A stretch of 64,000 nt of DNA from an uncultured Burkholderiales bacterium (GCA_903838355.1 CAILYC010000030.1:1-64000); one strand, 5' to 3'; counted from the stretch's first letter, positions 29,562 to 40,194 are shown. Numbers and translations: made by a program. Notes: generated from the letters alone by a model not told the origin.

Positions 29562-30860
29562 TTAATTTTCCCGATTTTGAACCGCGAGCACGCTCAACTC
29601 GAGCCGTGCGTGCGACAAGGACGCTTGGATGCGCTCTCCTGGGTTTAGCCCCCGGCCATCAACGATCGGTTTGCCTGAGGCGTCACTGAGCCAGGCATAA
29701 CCGCGCTCGAGCACCAAGGCCGGGTCGAGGAGTCCAAGCCTCAATTGAGCCTGCTCCAAGGCCCGGTGTGCCCGCGCCAACTGCTCGCGCCAAGCGCGCG
29801 CATGGCGATCGGACCATTGTGCCAAGTCGTGCTCGGCGTCCTTGGTGGACAAACGCAGACTGGGTAGCAAGCGCTGAGACAACAGCCCCAAGCGGGCTTG
29901 CTGCTTGGACAAAAAGGTGGAGGGTCGCCCGAGACGAACATGCAAACGGTCCAGTGTTTGACCCCGATCGTCAAGAGCTGACTCCATGACCGCAATCAAC
30001 TCATCCCTCAAGGCCGCCAAAGAGTCGAGCAACACCTCTTGCGAGACCGCACACAACTCGGCAGCGGCCGTGGGTGTGGGGGCCCGCAAGTCTGCACAAA
30101 AGTCCGCGATGGTGAAGTCCGTCTCATGCCCCACCCCACTGATGAGGGGAACAGGGCTCAGGCGGATGGTTCTGGCCAGATGCTCATCGTTAAAGCACCA
30201 CAGGTCTTCCATGGAGCCCCCGCCTCGGACCAACAAAATCACCCCCAAGTCGTCTCTCTCGTAGAGACTTTTGAGCGCAGCGCTGAGCGACATCGCTGCT
30301 TGCTGGCCTTGCACCACCGAGTTGGCCACGACGACCGGAATGTGGGGCACTCGGCGCTTCAAAGCAGAGAGCACATCGTGCAAGGCCGCCGCTTGCAGCG
30401 AGGTGACAACGCCAATGCCTTTGGGTGTCGGGTTGGCCTCGCGCTTGAGCGCCGCATCAAACAAGCCCTCGGCCTCCAAGAGCGCTTTGATGCGCAAGAA
30501 TTCTTCAAACAAATTGCCCCGACCTTTAAGGCGAACGCTCTCGACCACCATTTGCAATTCGCCCCGGGCACTGTAGACACCAAGGCGTCCCTCGGCCACG
30601 ATCTCGTCGCCCTCCTTTAAGTCGCGCGACAAAGCAGACGCCGCGCGTTTAAAAAACGCACAGCGCAGTTGACCCGTGGTGTCCTTCAAGGTGAAGTAAC
30701 AATGCCCGCTGGACGCGCGCGTGAAGCCCGAAACCTCGCCCTGAACCGCAACGGGATTGAACCGAGCACTCAAAGCATCAGACACCGCAAGGCACAGCGC
30801 CCCAACTGCCCAGACAGGCCTTGTGTTTGCTTGTGTTTGGGGGTAATGCGTCGTGTTCAT
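29562..30860 (-). CDS. xseA: Exodeoxyribonuclease VII large subunit
   Basis: NPVAVQGEVSGFTRASSGHCYFTLKDTTGQLRCAFFKRAA...IGVVTSLQAAALHDVLSALKRRVPHIPVVVANSVVQG...LVRGGGSMEDLWCFNDEHLARTI. Confidence 0.95.
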   Translation of the reverse strand: MNTTHYPQTQANTRPVWAVGALCLAVSDALSARFNPVAVQGEVSGFTRASSGHCYFTLKDTTGQLRCAFFKRAASALSRDLKEGDEIVAEGRLGVYSARGELQMVVESVRLKGRGNLFEEFLRIKALLEAEGLFDAALKREANPTPKGIGVVTSLQAAALHDVLSALKRRVPHIPVVVANSVVQGQQAAMSLSAALKSLYERDDLGVILLVRGGGSMEDLWCFNDEHLARTIRLSPVPLISGVGHETDFTIADFCADLRAPTPTAAAELCAVSQEVLLDSLAALRDELIAVMESALDDRGQTLDRLHVRLGRPSTFLSKQQARLGLLSQRLLPSLRLSTKDAEHDLAQWSDRHARAWREQLARAHRALEQAQLRLGLLDPALVLERGYAWLSDASGKPIVDGRGLNPGERIQASLSHARLELSVLAVQNREN

Positions 30861-31042
30861 GCGCTTTTCAAGGGTGATGTTCTCAAGTTAAGGGAGGCTC
30901 AAGTGCTCTCAACGGCTCGCCCAGTCAAAACCGTTGCAATTCAACAGCCACATGACAAGTCATTGATTTTAAATGATTTTTTACTGCTTAAATTATGAAC
31001 GATTTAAGACAAGCCCCTATTGGCGCGGGTTTTAGCCCCCTC

Positions 31043-31083
31043 CTCACAGACTTATCCACAAAGTTGTCCACTTTTTCTGTGAG
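31043..31083. promoter_or_regulatory. Dyad enclosing a consensus DnaA box and a near-consensus DnaA box
   Basis: CTCACAGA (31043-31050) ... TTATCCACA (31052-31060) ... TTGTCCACT (31064-31072) ... TCTGTGAG (31076-31083). Confidence 0.55.
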
Positions 31084-31121
31084 CAGTGTAAAGCCTTCTG
31101 AGTTCGAAGGATAATGGCGTT

Positions 31122-31883
31122 TTGCCGATTTTGAAAAGCCGACAAAGACCCTCAACGTCCTCAACGCCCTCATCAACCCAGACACTGAAAGACGCTCCAT
31201 TGTTCTCCATCCTACAAGCGGCGGGTTGGCCGATTTGGCCTTTGCTCATTTGCTCCGTGCTGTCTCTTGCCGTCATCATCGAGCGCGCGGTGAAATTGCG
31301 TCGCACCAACATTGCCCCCACCGGGCTGCTGGAGGCCTTTTTGCCAAGCTTGGGGCCAAGAGATCGCCTAAAGGGCAATGAGGGCCATGAGCGCAATGAG
31401 CTCGAACTCCTCACCCTCAAAGAGTCCTCGAGCCTGGGTGCCATCCTCGCCTTGACCTACCACTTGCACCAAGCGCAGCATCGCGCGCCGTCCTTTGCCA
31501 AAAACACCTTGGACGCCAAGGCCTGGGAGCAAGAGGTGAGGTTTCAAATGGAGGGCTTGGGTCAACAACTCGTCAACGATTTGAACCTTTACTTGAGCAC
31601 CCTCTCCACCATCGCCTCGGTGGCCCCGCTCCTGGGGCTCCTCGGCACGGTGCTGGGCATGATCGACATCTTTGCCTCGCAAAGCGCCATCGCGAGTCAA
31701 CCCATTGAGCTCAGTATGGGCATCTCAATGGCACTCTACAACACCGCCATGGGCTTGGTGGTGGCCATCCCGTCCCTCATTGCGTGGCGATTTTTTCGTG
31801 CGCGCGTGGACCTCTTTGTGGGCGAGCTCGAGCGCGCCGCTGAGAGCGCCGTGCAAACCTTGCTCAAACTCAACGACTTGTAA
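31122..31883 (+). CDS. exbB: MotA/TolQ/ExbB proton channel family protein (start uncertain)
   Basis: GWPIWPLLICSVLSLAVIIERAVKL...LSTLSTIASVAPLLGLLGTVLGMIDIF...ISMALYNTAMGLVVAIPSLIAWRFF. Confidence 0.88.
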   Translation: MPILKSRQRPSTSSTPSSTQTLKDAPLFSILQAAGWPIWPLLICSVLSLAVIIERAVKLRRTNIAPTGLLEAFLPSLGPRDRLKGNEGHERNELELLTLKESSSLGAILALTYHLHQAQHRAPSFAKNTLDAKAWEQEVRFQMEGLGQQLVNDLNLYLSTLSTIASVAPLLGLLGTVLGMIDIFASQSAIASQPIELSMGISMALYNTAMGLVVAIPSLIAWRFFRARVDLFVGELERAAESAVQTLLKLNDL

Positions 31884-31901
31884 GCACGGCCCCTTTGCAC
31901 C

Positions 31902-32399
31902 ATGAAATTCAAGCACCACGCCTCGCCTGAGCCTGAGATCAACTTGATCCCTTTTATTGATGTGCTCTTGGTCATTTTGATTTTCTTGATGCTCTCCACG
32001 AGCTTTAGCAAAAGTGCTCTGCTCGCCATCCGTTTGCCCAAAGCGCAGTCGGCGCAGACCCCGCAAAAAGCCCCCACGTTATCGCTCCAAATATCCGCAT
32101 CGGGAGACTTCTATGTGCAAGACCAGCCCATTGCCCACCTCGACCCTCAGGCCAAGAACCCTTCCGTGTCTGCTTTGAGCGCTCAAGTGGCTGCAGCACT
32201 GCAAGCGGCCAGCTCCGGCAACGATCAAACAATGGTGATCATCTCCGCCGACGCCTTGGCCCAGCACCAATGGATCATCTTGGCGCTGCAAGCCGCGCAA
32301 AGCGCCAAGTTTGATCGCATCGCCTTTGCCACCGATGCCCCCCCGGCGCTCTCAGGTGGGGGACAAACCGAGGCTCAACCGAGTGAAAAAGGGCCATGA
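31902..32399 (+). CDS. exbD: ExbD/TolR family biopolymer transporter
   Basis: MKFKHHASPEPEINLIPFIDVLLVILIFLMLSTSFSKSALLAIRLPKAQ. Confidence 0.9.
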   Translation: MKFKHHASPEPEINLIPFIDVLLVILIFLMLSTSFSKSALLAIRLPKAQSAQTPQKAPTLSLQISASGDFYVQDQPIAHLDPQAKNPSVSALSAQVAAALQAASSGNDQTMVIISADALAQHQWIILALQAAQSAKFDRIAFATDAPPALSGGGQTEAQPSEKGP

Positions 32400-33547
32400 C
32401 ACGCAGCGTGGCCCAAGCCCAACGCTCGATCAAGGCCGCTCTTGAGGCTGGGCTACAAAACGCCTGGCGCGTGCGCGGTGTGTGGGCCTGCACCCTGTGG
32501 CCGCTCGCCAAGCTGGTCTGGTGGGCTCACCTCACGCTTGAGCGTTGGCGCAAACCACCTCAACTTGAAAAATCTCGCCTTGGCGTGCCCTTGGTGGTGG
32601 TGGGCAATGTTTATGTCGGGGGGGTCGGCAAAACCCCCATCGTCGTGGCTTTGGTGGAGCACTTGCAGTCTCAGGGTCTACAAATTGGCGTGATCGCCAG
32701 GGGCTACGGCACTGCCGTGTCTGGCGAGCAAGTGCTCGAGCCTGGCGGGCATGCGAGCCGCTTTGGCGATGAGCCCGCCCTGATCCAAGAGCGCACCGGT
32801 GTGCCGCTCGTGGTCGGGGTCGACCGCTTGCGAGCCGCGCAACTGTTGTTGGCGCGCTTTCCCAAAACCGAGGTCATCGTGAGCGACGACGGACTGCAGC
32901 GTTTGAAACACTGTGCCGATGCGGTCCTGTGCGTCTTTGATGAACGCGGCGTCGGAAACGGCTGGACCCTGCCCGCAGGCCCGCTGCGTGAGCCTTGGCC
33001 GCGCAAGCTCGCTGCCCACACCCGCGAGTGGGTGATTCACTCCCAAGTGATCGCGCCAGGCCCGCGCTCACCCCTCACCAACGTTTCTGAGCAGGTTGCG
33101 CCCACCTTGACTCCGGGCTTTGTGGCCAAGCGGCGCTTAAGGGATGTGGCGCGCAACGCCAAAGGCGAGACGCTTGACCTGCGCGAAAGGTCGTCACGGG
33201 GATTGGGGCACCCAGGCGGCTCCATCGTGGCCTTGGCCGGCATTGCCAAGCCAGCACAATTCTTTGCCATGCTGTGCGCCATGGGTCTTGAGCTCGCTGC
33301 CACGCTTTGCGCCAGCGACCATGCCAGCGCCAGCGAGTTGATGGGATTGCTAAAGACGGTCATGAGACCAGGGGAACCCGAGCCCACCGTGCTTTGCACA
33401 CAAAAAGACGCCCAAAAGCTCTGGACGGTGTTTCCAAAGGCCTGGAGTGTGTCGCTCGAGGTCACCCTAGACCCGCTATTTTTAGAAGAATTTGATTTGC
33501 TACTGCACGAGAGGCTATCATCGCCCCATGGACACGAAACTCATTGA
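32396..33547 (+). CDS. lpxK: Tetraacyldisaccharide 4'-kinase
   Basis: [42 protein letters not shown]...[28 protein letters not shown]...VSDDGLQRL. Confidence 0.93.
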   Translation: MTRSVAQAQRSIKAALEAGLQNAWRVRGVWACTLWPLAKLVWWAHLTLERWRKPPQLEKSRLGVPLVVVGNVYVGGVGKTPIVVALVEHLQSQGLQIGVIARGYGTAVSGEQVLEPGGHASRFGDEPALIQERTGVPLVVGVDRLRAAQLLLARFPKTEVIVSDDGLQRLKHCADAVLCVFDERGVGNGWTLPAGPLREPWPRKLAAHTREWVIHSQVIAPGPRSPLTNVSEQVAPTLTPGFVAKRRLRDVARNAKGETLDLRERSSRGLGHPGGSIVALAGIAKPAQFFAMLCAMGLELAATLCASDHASASELMGLLKTVMRPGEPEPTVLCTQKDAQKLWTVFPKAWSVSLEVTLDPLFLEEFDLLLHERLSSPHGHETH

Positions 33548-33710
33548 ACTGCTGGTTTGCCCTGTCACCAAGGGCCCTTTGACGCTTGACGCGGTGCGCC
33601 AAGAATTGATCTCCAAAAGCGCGCGCTTGGCCTACCCCATTCGCGATGGCATTCCAATTTTGCTCGAACTCGAAGCGCGCACCTTGAGCGATGAGGAGTG
33701 TGAGCGTTGA
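33528..33710 (+). CDS. Trm112/YcaR family protein
   Basis: [53 protein letters not shown]. Confidence 0.92.
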   Translation: MDTKLIELLVCPVTKGPLTLDAVRQELISKSARLAYPIRDGIPILLELEARTLSDEECER

Positions 33711-34504
33711 GTCAGGACTGCGTGTTCACGGTCATTATTCCTGCGCGACTGGCGTCAAGCCGCTTACCTTCAAAGCCTTTGGCCGACATCCATGGCCTAC
33801 CGATGGTGGTGCGGGTGGCGCAGCAAGCGCAAAAGTCTCACGCAACGCGCGTGGTGGTCGCCGCCGACGATGAGCGCGTGCTCGAGGCCTGCCTGGCCCA
33901 CCAGGTGCAATGTGTCTTGACCGATCGCCACCACCCGTCGGGCTCAGACCGCTTGGCGCAGGCCTGTCAACTGCTCGGTTTGGCGGGACGCGACATCGTC
34001 ATCAATGTGCAAGGCGACGAACCCATGATCGAGCCCGAACTCATCAACGCCGTGGCCCAACTCCTCCAGACGCACCCCGACTGCCCCATGGGCACGGTGG
34101 CCCACGAGATCGACAAAATGGAGGATTTTTTAAGCCCCCATGTGGTCAAGGTGGTGCTCAACCACCACGCCCAGGCGCTTTACTTCAGCCGAGCCACCAT
34201 TCCGTTTTGGCGCGATGCACCACAAAACCTCTCTCAAAACGCTTTGCAAGACTCGCCGCACGCCAACCCCGCTTTGGCCACGCCCAAGCCTTTGCGGCAC
34301 GTTGGCCTGTATGCCTACCGCGCTGAATTTTTGGCGCTTTACCCCCAATTGAGCCCAAGCCCCTTGGAGCAAGTGGAGTCCTTGGAGCAGTTGCGCGTAC
34401 TCTGGCACGGCCACCCGATTGCAGTGCATGTGAGCAGCCTCCAGTGTGCCTTGGGGGTAGACACCCCTGAAGACCTCCAGCGAGTGCGTCGTCTGTTGTC
34501 GTGA
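33707..34504 (+). CDS. kdsB: 3-deoxy-manno-octulosonate cytidylyltransferase
   Basis: [35 protein letters not shown]...[23 protein letters not shown]...[13 protein letters not shown]. Confidence 0.95.
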   Translation: MSQDCVFTVIIPARLASSRLPSKPLADIHGLPMVVRVAQQAQKSHATRVVVAADDERVLEACLAHQVQCVLTDRHHPSGSDRLAQACQLLGLAGRDIVINVQGDEPMIEPELINAVAQLLQTHPDCPMGTVAHEIDKMEDFLSPHVVKVVLNHHAQALYFSRATIPFWRDAPQNLSQNALQDSPHANPALATPKPLRHVGLYAYRAEFLALYPQLSPSPLEQVESLEQLRVLWHGHPIAVHVSSLQCALGVDTPEDLQRVRRLLS

Positions 34505-34529
34505 AGCGCTAGCGCCAAGACAGCTCACT

Positions 34530-34562
34530 GGGTTTGGGTTTGGGTCTGGGTTTGGGTTTGGG
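34530..34562 (+). repeat. Six GGG runs with 3-nt loops ((GGGTTT)n), G-quadruplex motif
   Basis: gggtttgggtttgggtctgggtttgggtttggg, 26 bp after the kdsB stop. Confidence 0.85.
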
Positions 34563-34672
34563 CATGGCGTTTGACCTAGGGTTGGGGATTGAGCCTTGGC
34601 TTTGATGAACAAAAGTCATGCTATCCTTGCGCACAACGGCAGCAAACCCTGGGCAAATAAAACTTGGTTTGA

Positions 34673-35389
<717 letters not shown>

Positions 35390-35445
35390 AGTCGTTCAAA
35401 CGGCAACTGTGGCGTTGAATCAGCAGCGCAATCGCACAGCTTGCC

Positions 35446-36558
35446 CTACTCGGCCTTCTCGGCCTTTTCAACCATCAAGTGCAACGCCAGTGCAATTCTG
35501 GCATTCAACGGACTGAGTCGACTAAAACCAATCACGCCCTGCTCACCTTGTTCGTCAAGCAAAGGGTGGCCCTTGCAAGCCTCGTGACCCCAGGGCACGC
35601 GAGAGGTGAACACCACGGTCACGCCCAGCCGCATCAAGCGCAACAAGGGCTCGCGCAAAGACTCGGCCCAGGTGCCCGACCCTGTGCCCGACACCACCAG
35701 GCCTTGCAAACGAGCCAGGGCCTGTGGGTGGTCTAGAACCCCTTGATCCGAGTGACTGGGCTGATCCGCCTGCTTCTCTTTCGTCTCTTTCGTCTTGAGA
35801 CTGAACTCCAACTGTTGCAGCAAAGCGAGCACGACCCCGCCAGGCTCAACGCCGGCATGGCTCATCACCACTTCCACACGTGGCCAATGGGACTTAGACA
35901 ACACCTGCGTGAGGCTGGGTCTGGCAAAGGGCCAAACATCGACAAGCTTCGCGAGTGACCCTGGCCAGTGCGACTGTGGGTTCATCGCCTGCGTGCCGCT
36001 GGCCTTGGATTCAAAGGCGTTCAAGCTTGTGGCATTCATCTTTTGAACATCGGCGCCAGGGTGCAGCTGGCCAGCCATCACCACCCAGACACCGCCAAGT
36101 CGCTCTTTCATCAAGCGCTCAAGCGTCGTGAAGGCATCTTTCAGATTTTTCGAGCCATCACTGTCGTGAGCGTCAAAAGCACGCATGGCCCCGGTGAGCA
36201 CCACTGGCTTGTCTTGGGGCATCAACCAAGACAACAAAAAAGCCGTCTCCTCCAAGGTGTCCGTGCCGTGGGTGATCAAAATGCCCTGGATTTCAGGATC
36301 AGCCCAATGCAAGGCCAAGCGCGCCAAGAGTTTTTGCCAGTGCACGACCCCCAGGTCTTTGCTGTCGATTTGGCAGACCTGGTGGGCTTGCCACTCAAAG
36401 TGTGGCTTCAAGCCCACATCCAGCGAACTCGCCAAGAGGGTCTCGATAGAGACCTCTGCCGCTTTGTACTCACCCAACGCTTTTGGCCCCACCGCTCGAC
36501 CTGCAATCGTGCCGCCGGTGCCCAAAACAGCAATTTTTTGCGAAAAAGATGATTTCAT
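35446..36558 (-). CDS. L-asparaginase
   Basis: IAVLGTGGTIAGRA...ILITHGTDTLEETAFLLSWLMPQDKPVVLTGAMRAFDAHDSDGSKNLKDAF. Confidence 0.92.
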   Translation of the reverse strand: MKSSFSQKIAVLGTGGTIAGRAVGPKALGEYKAAEVSIETLLASSLDVGLKPHFEWQAHQVCQIDSKDLGVVHWQKLLARLALHWADPEIQGILITHGTDTLEETAFLLSWLMPQDKPVVLTGAMRAFDAHDSDGSKNLKDAFTTLERLMKERLGGVWVVMAGQLHPGADVQKMNATSLNAFESKASGTQAMNPQSHWPGSLAKLVDVWPFARPSLTQVLSKSHWPRVEVVMSHAGVEPGGVVLALLQQLEFSLKTKETKEKQADQPSHSDQGVLDHPQALARLQGLVVSGTGSGTWAESLREPLLRLMRLGVTVVFTSRVPWGHEACKGHPLLDEQGEQGVIGFSRLSPLNARIALALHLMVEKAEKAE

Positions 36559-36578
36559 GTCTTGATTTTTTAAAGGAA

Positions 36579-36613
36579 CTGATTAAAAATACAGATACTG
36601 TACGCAAAAACAG
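36579..36613. promoter_or_regulatory. Two LexA (SOS) boxes between asparaginase and lexA
   Basis: CTG-ATTAAAAATA-CAG (36579-36594) and CTG-TACGCAAAAA-CAG (36598-36613), both CTG-N10-CAG, 28-62 bp upstream of lexA. Confidence 0.8.
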
Positions 36614-36640
36614 ACCCCACTCACGTTCAAGGGAGCCTTC

Positions 36641-37315
36641 ATGATAAAAGAATTCAAACTCACCGATCGTCAACAAGAAATTCTTGATTTGATCAAAAAA
36701 AGCATTTCTCAAACAGGCTCCCCCCCCACGCGAGCGGAGATCGCTGAGATTTTGGGCTTCAAATCGGCCAATGCCGCCGAAGACCATTTGCGCGCTTTGG
36801 CCAAAAAGGGTGTGATTGAACTCGTGAGCGGGCGCTCCAGAGGCATCCGCTTGACCGACACCTCAGCGGCTTTGAGCTTCACCTCTCACTTCAAACAAGC
36901 CATGTTACCCCTAGAAGGCTTGGCCCAGTTGACCCTGCCGCTCATTGGCCGCGTTGCTGCGGGCTCTCCCATTTTGGCGCAGGAGCATGTCGACCAAACC
37001 TACTACGTTGAAGAAAGCCTCTTCAACAAGAAGCCCGATTATTTGCTCAAAGTGCGCGGCATGTCCATGCGCGACATTGGCATCATGGACGGCGACTTGC
37101 TTGCTGTGAAAGCAACCAAGGACGCCAAAAACGGACAAATTGTGGTGGCCCGCATTGGAGACGAAGTGACTGTCAAGCGCTTTCAACGCCTCAACGACCG
37201 CATCGAATTGCAAGCCGAAAACCCCGACTACCAGACCATCATTGTCGAGCCCGGCGAAGCCTTTGAAATTGAAGGCTTGGCCGTGGGTTTGATTCGCAAC
37301 ACCATGCTGATGTAA
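36641..37315 (+). CDS. lexA: LexA repressor
   Basis: [61 protein letters not shown]...[19 protein letters not shown]...[23 protein letters not shown]. Confidence 0.97.
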   Translation: MIKEFKLTDRQQEILDLIKKSISQTGSPPTRAEIAEILGFKSANAAEDHLRALAKKGVIELVSGRSRGIRLTDTSAALSFTSHFKQAMLPLEGLAQLTLPLIGRVAAGSPILAQEHVDQTYYVEESLFNKKPDYLLKVRGMSMRDIGIMDGDLLAVKATKDAKNGQIVVARIGDEVTVKRFQRLNDRIELQAENPDYQTIIVEPGEAFEIEGLAVGLIRNTMLM

Positions 37316-37327
37316 GGACAACCCATT

Positions 37328-37849
37328 ATGAGCCTCACCCTTTTTACCCTCTTCAAACTGTTCCAATTGGGCACCCACAAAGCGAGCCACACCCGTGCGG
37401 AGCCTCTCCAGGCCTCAAAGCCCAGGACTCGCGCTGAAGACAGTGACCTACCCAACAATGCATCCCCATTGAATGATCAAACCAAGAGCAAACGGGTGGA
37501 GCCCAGCACCTTGAGCCTGCACAAGGCCAGGCCACTCACCGCATTTCAAGTCCAAGCCATCGAAGGCGCTTTGGGCAAACCCATGCACGAAAGAAGCCTG
37601 GCGCGTCCTGCCCACAAGCGCCTGCCAAGCCTCATCTTGGGCAACGCCACCGCCAGTCAATCCATCGTCTTGCCGGCCTCTACCGGGGTCACCCCAAACA
37701 ACCCAGCTCCCCAAAAAACATTGCGGGTCTTGCGAGTCCCCGAGTCCAGCACGGCCAGGCAACAAGCCGGGCGCATGGTGATGTCGGGCACGATGCGAGA
37801 CGTTTGCGCTGAGCTCGACCGTTTGGTGCGTTTTGAGATGCAAGCCTGA
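37328..37849 (+). CDS. Hypothetical protein immediately downstream of lexA
   Basis: 12-bp gap to lexA, same strand, followed by a terminator whose stem includes its stop codon; C-terminal QQAGRMVMSGTMRDVCAELDRLVRFEMQA looks like a compact helical domain. Confidence 0.6.
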   Translation: MSLTLFTLFKLFQLGTHKASHTRAEPLQASKPRTRAEDSDLPNNASPLNDQTKSKRVEPSTLSLHKARPLTAFQVQAIEGALGKPMHERSLARPAHKRLPSLILGNATASQSIVLPASTGVTPNNPAPQKTLRVLRVPESSTARQQAGRMVMSGTMRDVCAELDRLVRFEMQA

Positions 37850-37869
37850 GAGGCCCCAGGCTTTTTTTT
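37842..37869 (+). terminator. Rho-independent terminator of the lexA transcript
   Basis: AAGCCTG-AGAGGCCC-CAGGCTT followed by TTTTTT. Confidence 0.75.
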
Positions 37870-38229
37870 CTGAGGGCTGAGCAAACGACCGATGGAGATC
37901 GTTTTTAGACTTCATCCTTCAGGCCGATTGCCAAGAACAACGTGCAAATGCTGAGGGCGCTTTTAACGGGCACACCAGATCAAATCCACGATTTAGAACA
38001 TGCGTGGGAGGATGCCGCATCTCGCACTCCTCATGGCCGGCCCATTGTTTGAGACGCCACGGTCTGAGTTGCACCACTATCGTTGGGCTGAAGACTAGCG
38101 GGAACTCAAAAGGCAGATTTGTCGCGGTTGCTGTCATCGGGTCAGCCGCGCCAACAGACTGCAGTCGACCATCAGCGGACGATGCGGTTGTGGCATCAAC
38201 CCGTGCTTCAGGCCCATAGCGGTCTTCTT

Positions 38230-38504
38230 GGCTTCGCGCCAGATGAGGCCCAGAGACTGCTGGCTGAAGCTGACATGGCCATCGATGAAAAGCGGGCGCT
38301 CAAACAAACGTTGATGACTGAAATTGTGGACTGGCGCTCGATGCGCACAATCTCAAGCAAGCACAGGCTGCAGAAATTCTTGGTTTTACTCGTCTTCGGG
38401 TGTCCGATGTCGTCAATCAAAAAACACCAAAATTCACTGTCGACTCGTTGGTTGACATGGTTTTGCGCACTGGTCAGCACGTTCAGCTTTCGGTCCAATC
38501 TTAG
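38230..38504 (+). pseudogene. Frameshifted XRE/HTH (HigA-like) regulator remnant
   Basis: Frame 1 reads LLAEADMAIDEKRALKQTLMTEIVDW; after a -1 shift near 38334 it continues ALDAHNLKQAQAAEILGFTRLRVSDVVNQKTPKFTVDSLVDMVLRTGQHVQLSVQS*, a typical HTH. Confidence 0.65.
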
Positions 38505-38744
38505 AAGTATGACAAGATGCTGACCTGGTGCTAAAACTTTGGCCTTCCTTGAGTCAAAATACATACTTCCCCTTTGGAAAGGCGAAGATCAGTATTGGTT
38601 AAAAACCTACGCCAAAACCTACGCCAAGGACCACCGTGTAAGCGTGTTTGGGCAAGGCTAGAGAAGGCTCATGATTTCCATTCTTTGATTAATTTTTAAA
38701 AAAATAACGTGCAAAATCAACAAGATACAAAAATCACCAAAACC

Positions 38745-39779
38745 ATGAATATAGTTATCCTGGACGACTACCAAGACGTCGTGAGAAAACTCGAGTGCGC
38801 AAAAAAGCTCATTGGCTTCAACACCAAGGTGTACAACAACTCCGTCAAAGGCATGGGCCAATTGGTGGTGAGGCTCAAAGACGCCGAAGTTTTGGTGCTT
38901 ATCCGTGAGCGCACCCCGATCAATCGCACCTTGTTGGAAAAGTTACCCAAACTCAAGCTCATCTCCCAAACCGGCAAAGTCAGCGCCCACCTGGACCTTG
39001 AGGCTTGCACGGAACTGGGTATTGTCGTGAGCGAAGGCACGGGCTCACCGATTGCACCCGCCGAGATGACCTGGGCCTTGGTGATGTCAGGCGCCAGGCG
39101 TCTGCCCCAATACATCAGCAACCTCAAACACGGGGTATGGCAGCAGTCGGGTCTGAAATCGGCGCACATGCCAACGAATTTTGGTTTGGGCACAACCCTC
39201 AATGGCAAAATATTTGGGGTCTGGGGTTACGGCAAAATTGGCCAACTGGTGAGCGGCTACGCCAAAGCCTTTGGCATGACGGTCTTGGTGTGGGGCAGCG
39301 CCGCGTCGCGCGAGAAAGCGGTCAAGGACGGCCACCAAGCGGCAGCGAGCAAGGAGGTGTTTTTCAGCGAAAGTGACTATCTGAGTTTGCACCTGCGACT
39401 CAATGAGCAAACCCGAGGCATTGTGAGTGCCAGCGACCTCGCCCACATGAAACCCACGGCCATGCTCATCAACACCTCGCGTGCCGAGTTGATTGAGGAG
39501 GCCGCCTTGGCCCAGGCCTTGCTCAAAGGTCGCCCAGGACTCGCGGGCGTGGATGTGTATGAAAGCGAGCCCATCCTGCAAGGAAACGCCTTGCTCAAGT
39601 TGGAGAACTGCATTTGCACGCCCCATTTGGGCTATGTCGAGCAAAATTCATACGAGCTTTACTTTGGCACCGCCTTTGACAATGTCGTCAATTTTTTCGC
39701 GGGCAAACCCAGCCATGTCGCCAATCCAAAAGCCTTGGACAACAGCAAAGCACGGGTGTCATCGGATAAAAAAAAATAA
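38745..39779 (+). CDS. D-isomer-specific 2-hydroxyacid dehydrogenase family protein
   Basis: LNGKIFGVWGYGKIGQLVSGYAKAFGMTVLVWG...LSLHLRLNEQTRGIVSASDLAHMKPTAMLINTSRAELIEEAALAQAL. Confidence 0.92.
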   Translation: MNIVILDDYQDVVRKLECAKKLIGFNTKVYNNSVKGMGQLVVRLKDAEVLVLIRERTPINRTLLEKLPKLKLISQTGKVSAHLDLEACTELGIVVSEGTGSPIAPAEMTWALVMSGARRLPQYISNLKHGVWQQSGLKSAHMPTNFGLGTTLNGKIFGVWGYGKIGQLVSGYAKAFGMTVLVWGSAASREKAVKDGHQAAASKEVFFSESDYLSLHLRLNEQTRGIVSASDLAHMKPTAMLINTSRAELIEEAALAQALLKGRPGLAGVDVYESEPILQGNALLKLENCICTPHLGYVEQNSYELYFGTAFDNVVNFFAGKPSHVANPKALDNSKARVSSDKKK

Positions 39780-39891
39780 GTTGATGGGCCCTGCACGCAT
39801 GTGCTCTTTGTTAAAAAACGCTTGGGGCTTGAGCGCAGCGCTTGTCCTCCATGGCGCCTAGGCGCAAAACGCAGAACTCTGGCGAGTTTGT

Positions 39892-40086
39892 TCAGTCCGA
39901 CCAACTGTCTGCAAAGCTGTCAAAGAATTGATGGCGCGAGCCGCTTTGGCGCAAGAGTCCATCCAGGACGTGGGTAGACTCTTCAAAACTCGAATAATCA
40001 AAGTCAAAGGACGTCTCTGACTTTTCTGCGTATTCAAAATCACTGGGGCTTACTTGGTGAGCCCCCTTGCCTTTAGATGTTGCCAT
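39892..40086 (-). CDS. Small acidic hypothetical protein (64 aa)
   Basis: MATSKGKGAHQVSPSDFEYAEKSETSFDFDYSSFEESTHVLDGLLRQ...; AAGGGTG upstream of ATG. Weak evidence. Confidence 0.4.
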   Translation of the reverse strand: MATSKGKGAHQVSPSDFEYAEKSETSFDFDYSSFEESTHVLDGLLRQSGSRHQFFDSFADSWSD

Positions 40087-40194
40087 GATGCACCCTTGTT
40101 GAATGTTGAAGTCAATTTAATTTTTCCTAAAAAAACTTTTCTGGGTTGTCAAATTTTCAACAACCCCAACACTCAATGCAATTGGCATGCCAAG

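Noticed and set aside
38208-38564. 118-aa minus ORF
   Set aside because: Opposite to a clear (frameshifted) HTH reading frame on the plus strand.
39854-39865. GCGCCTAGGCGC 12-bp palindrome
   Set aside because: Short palindromes of this length are expected by chance in 64 kb; no supporting context.
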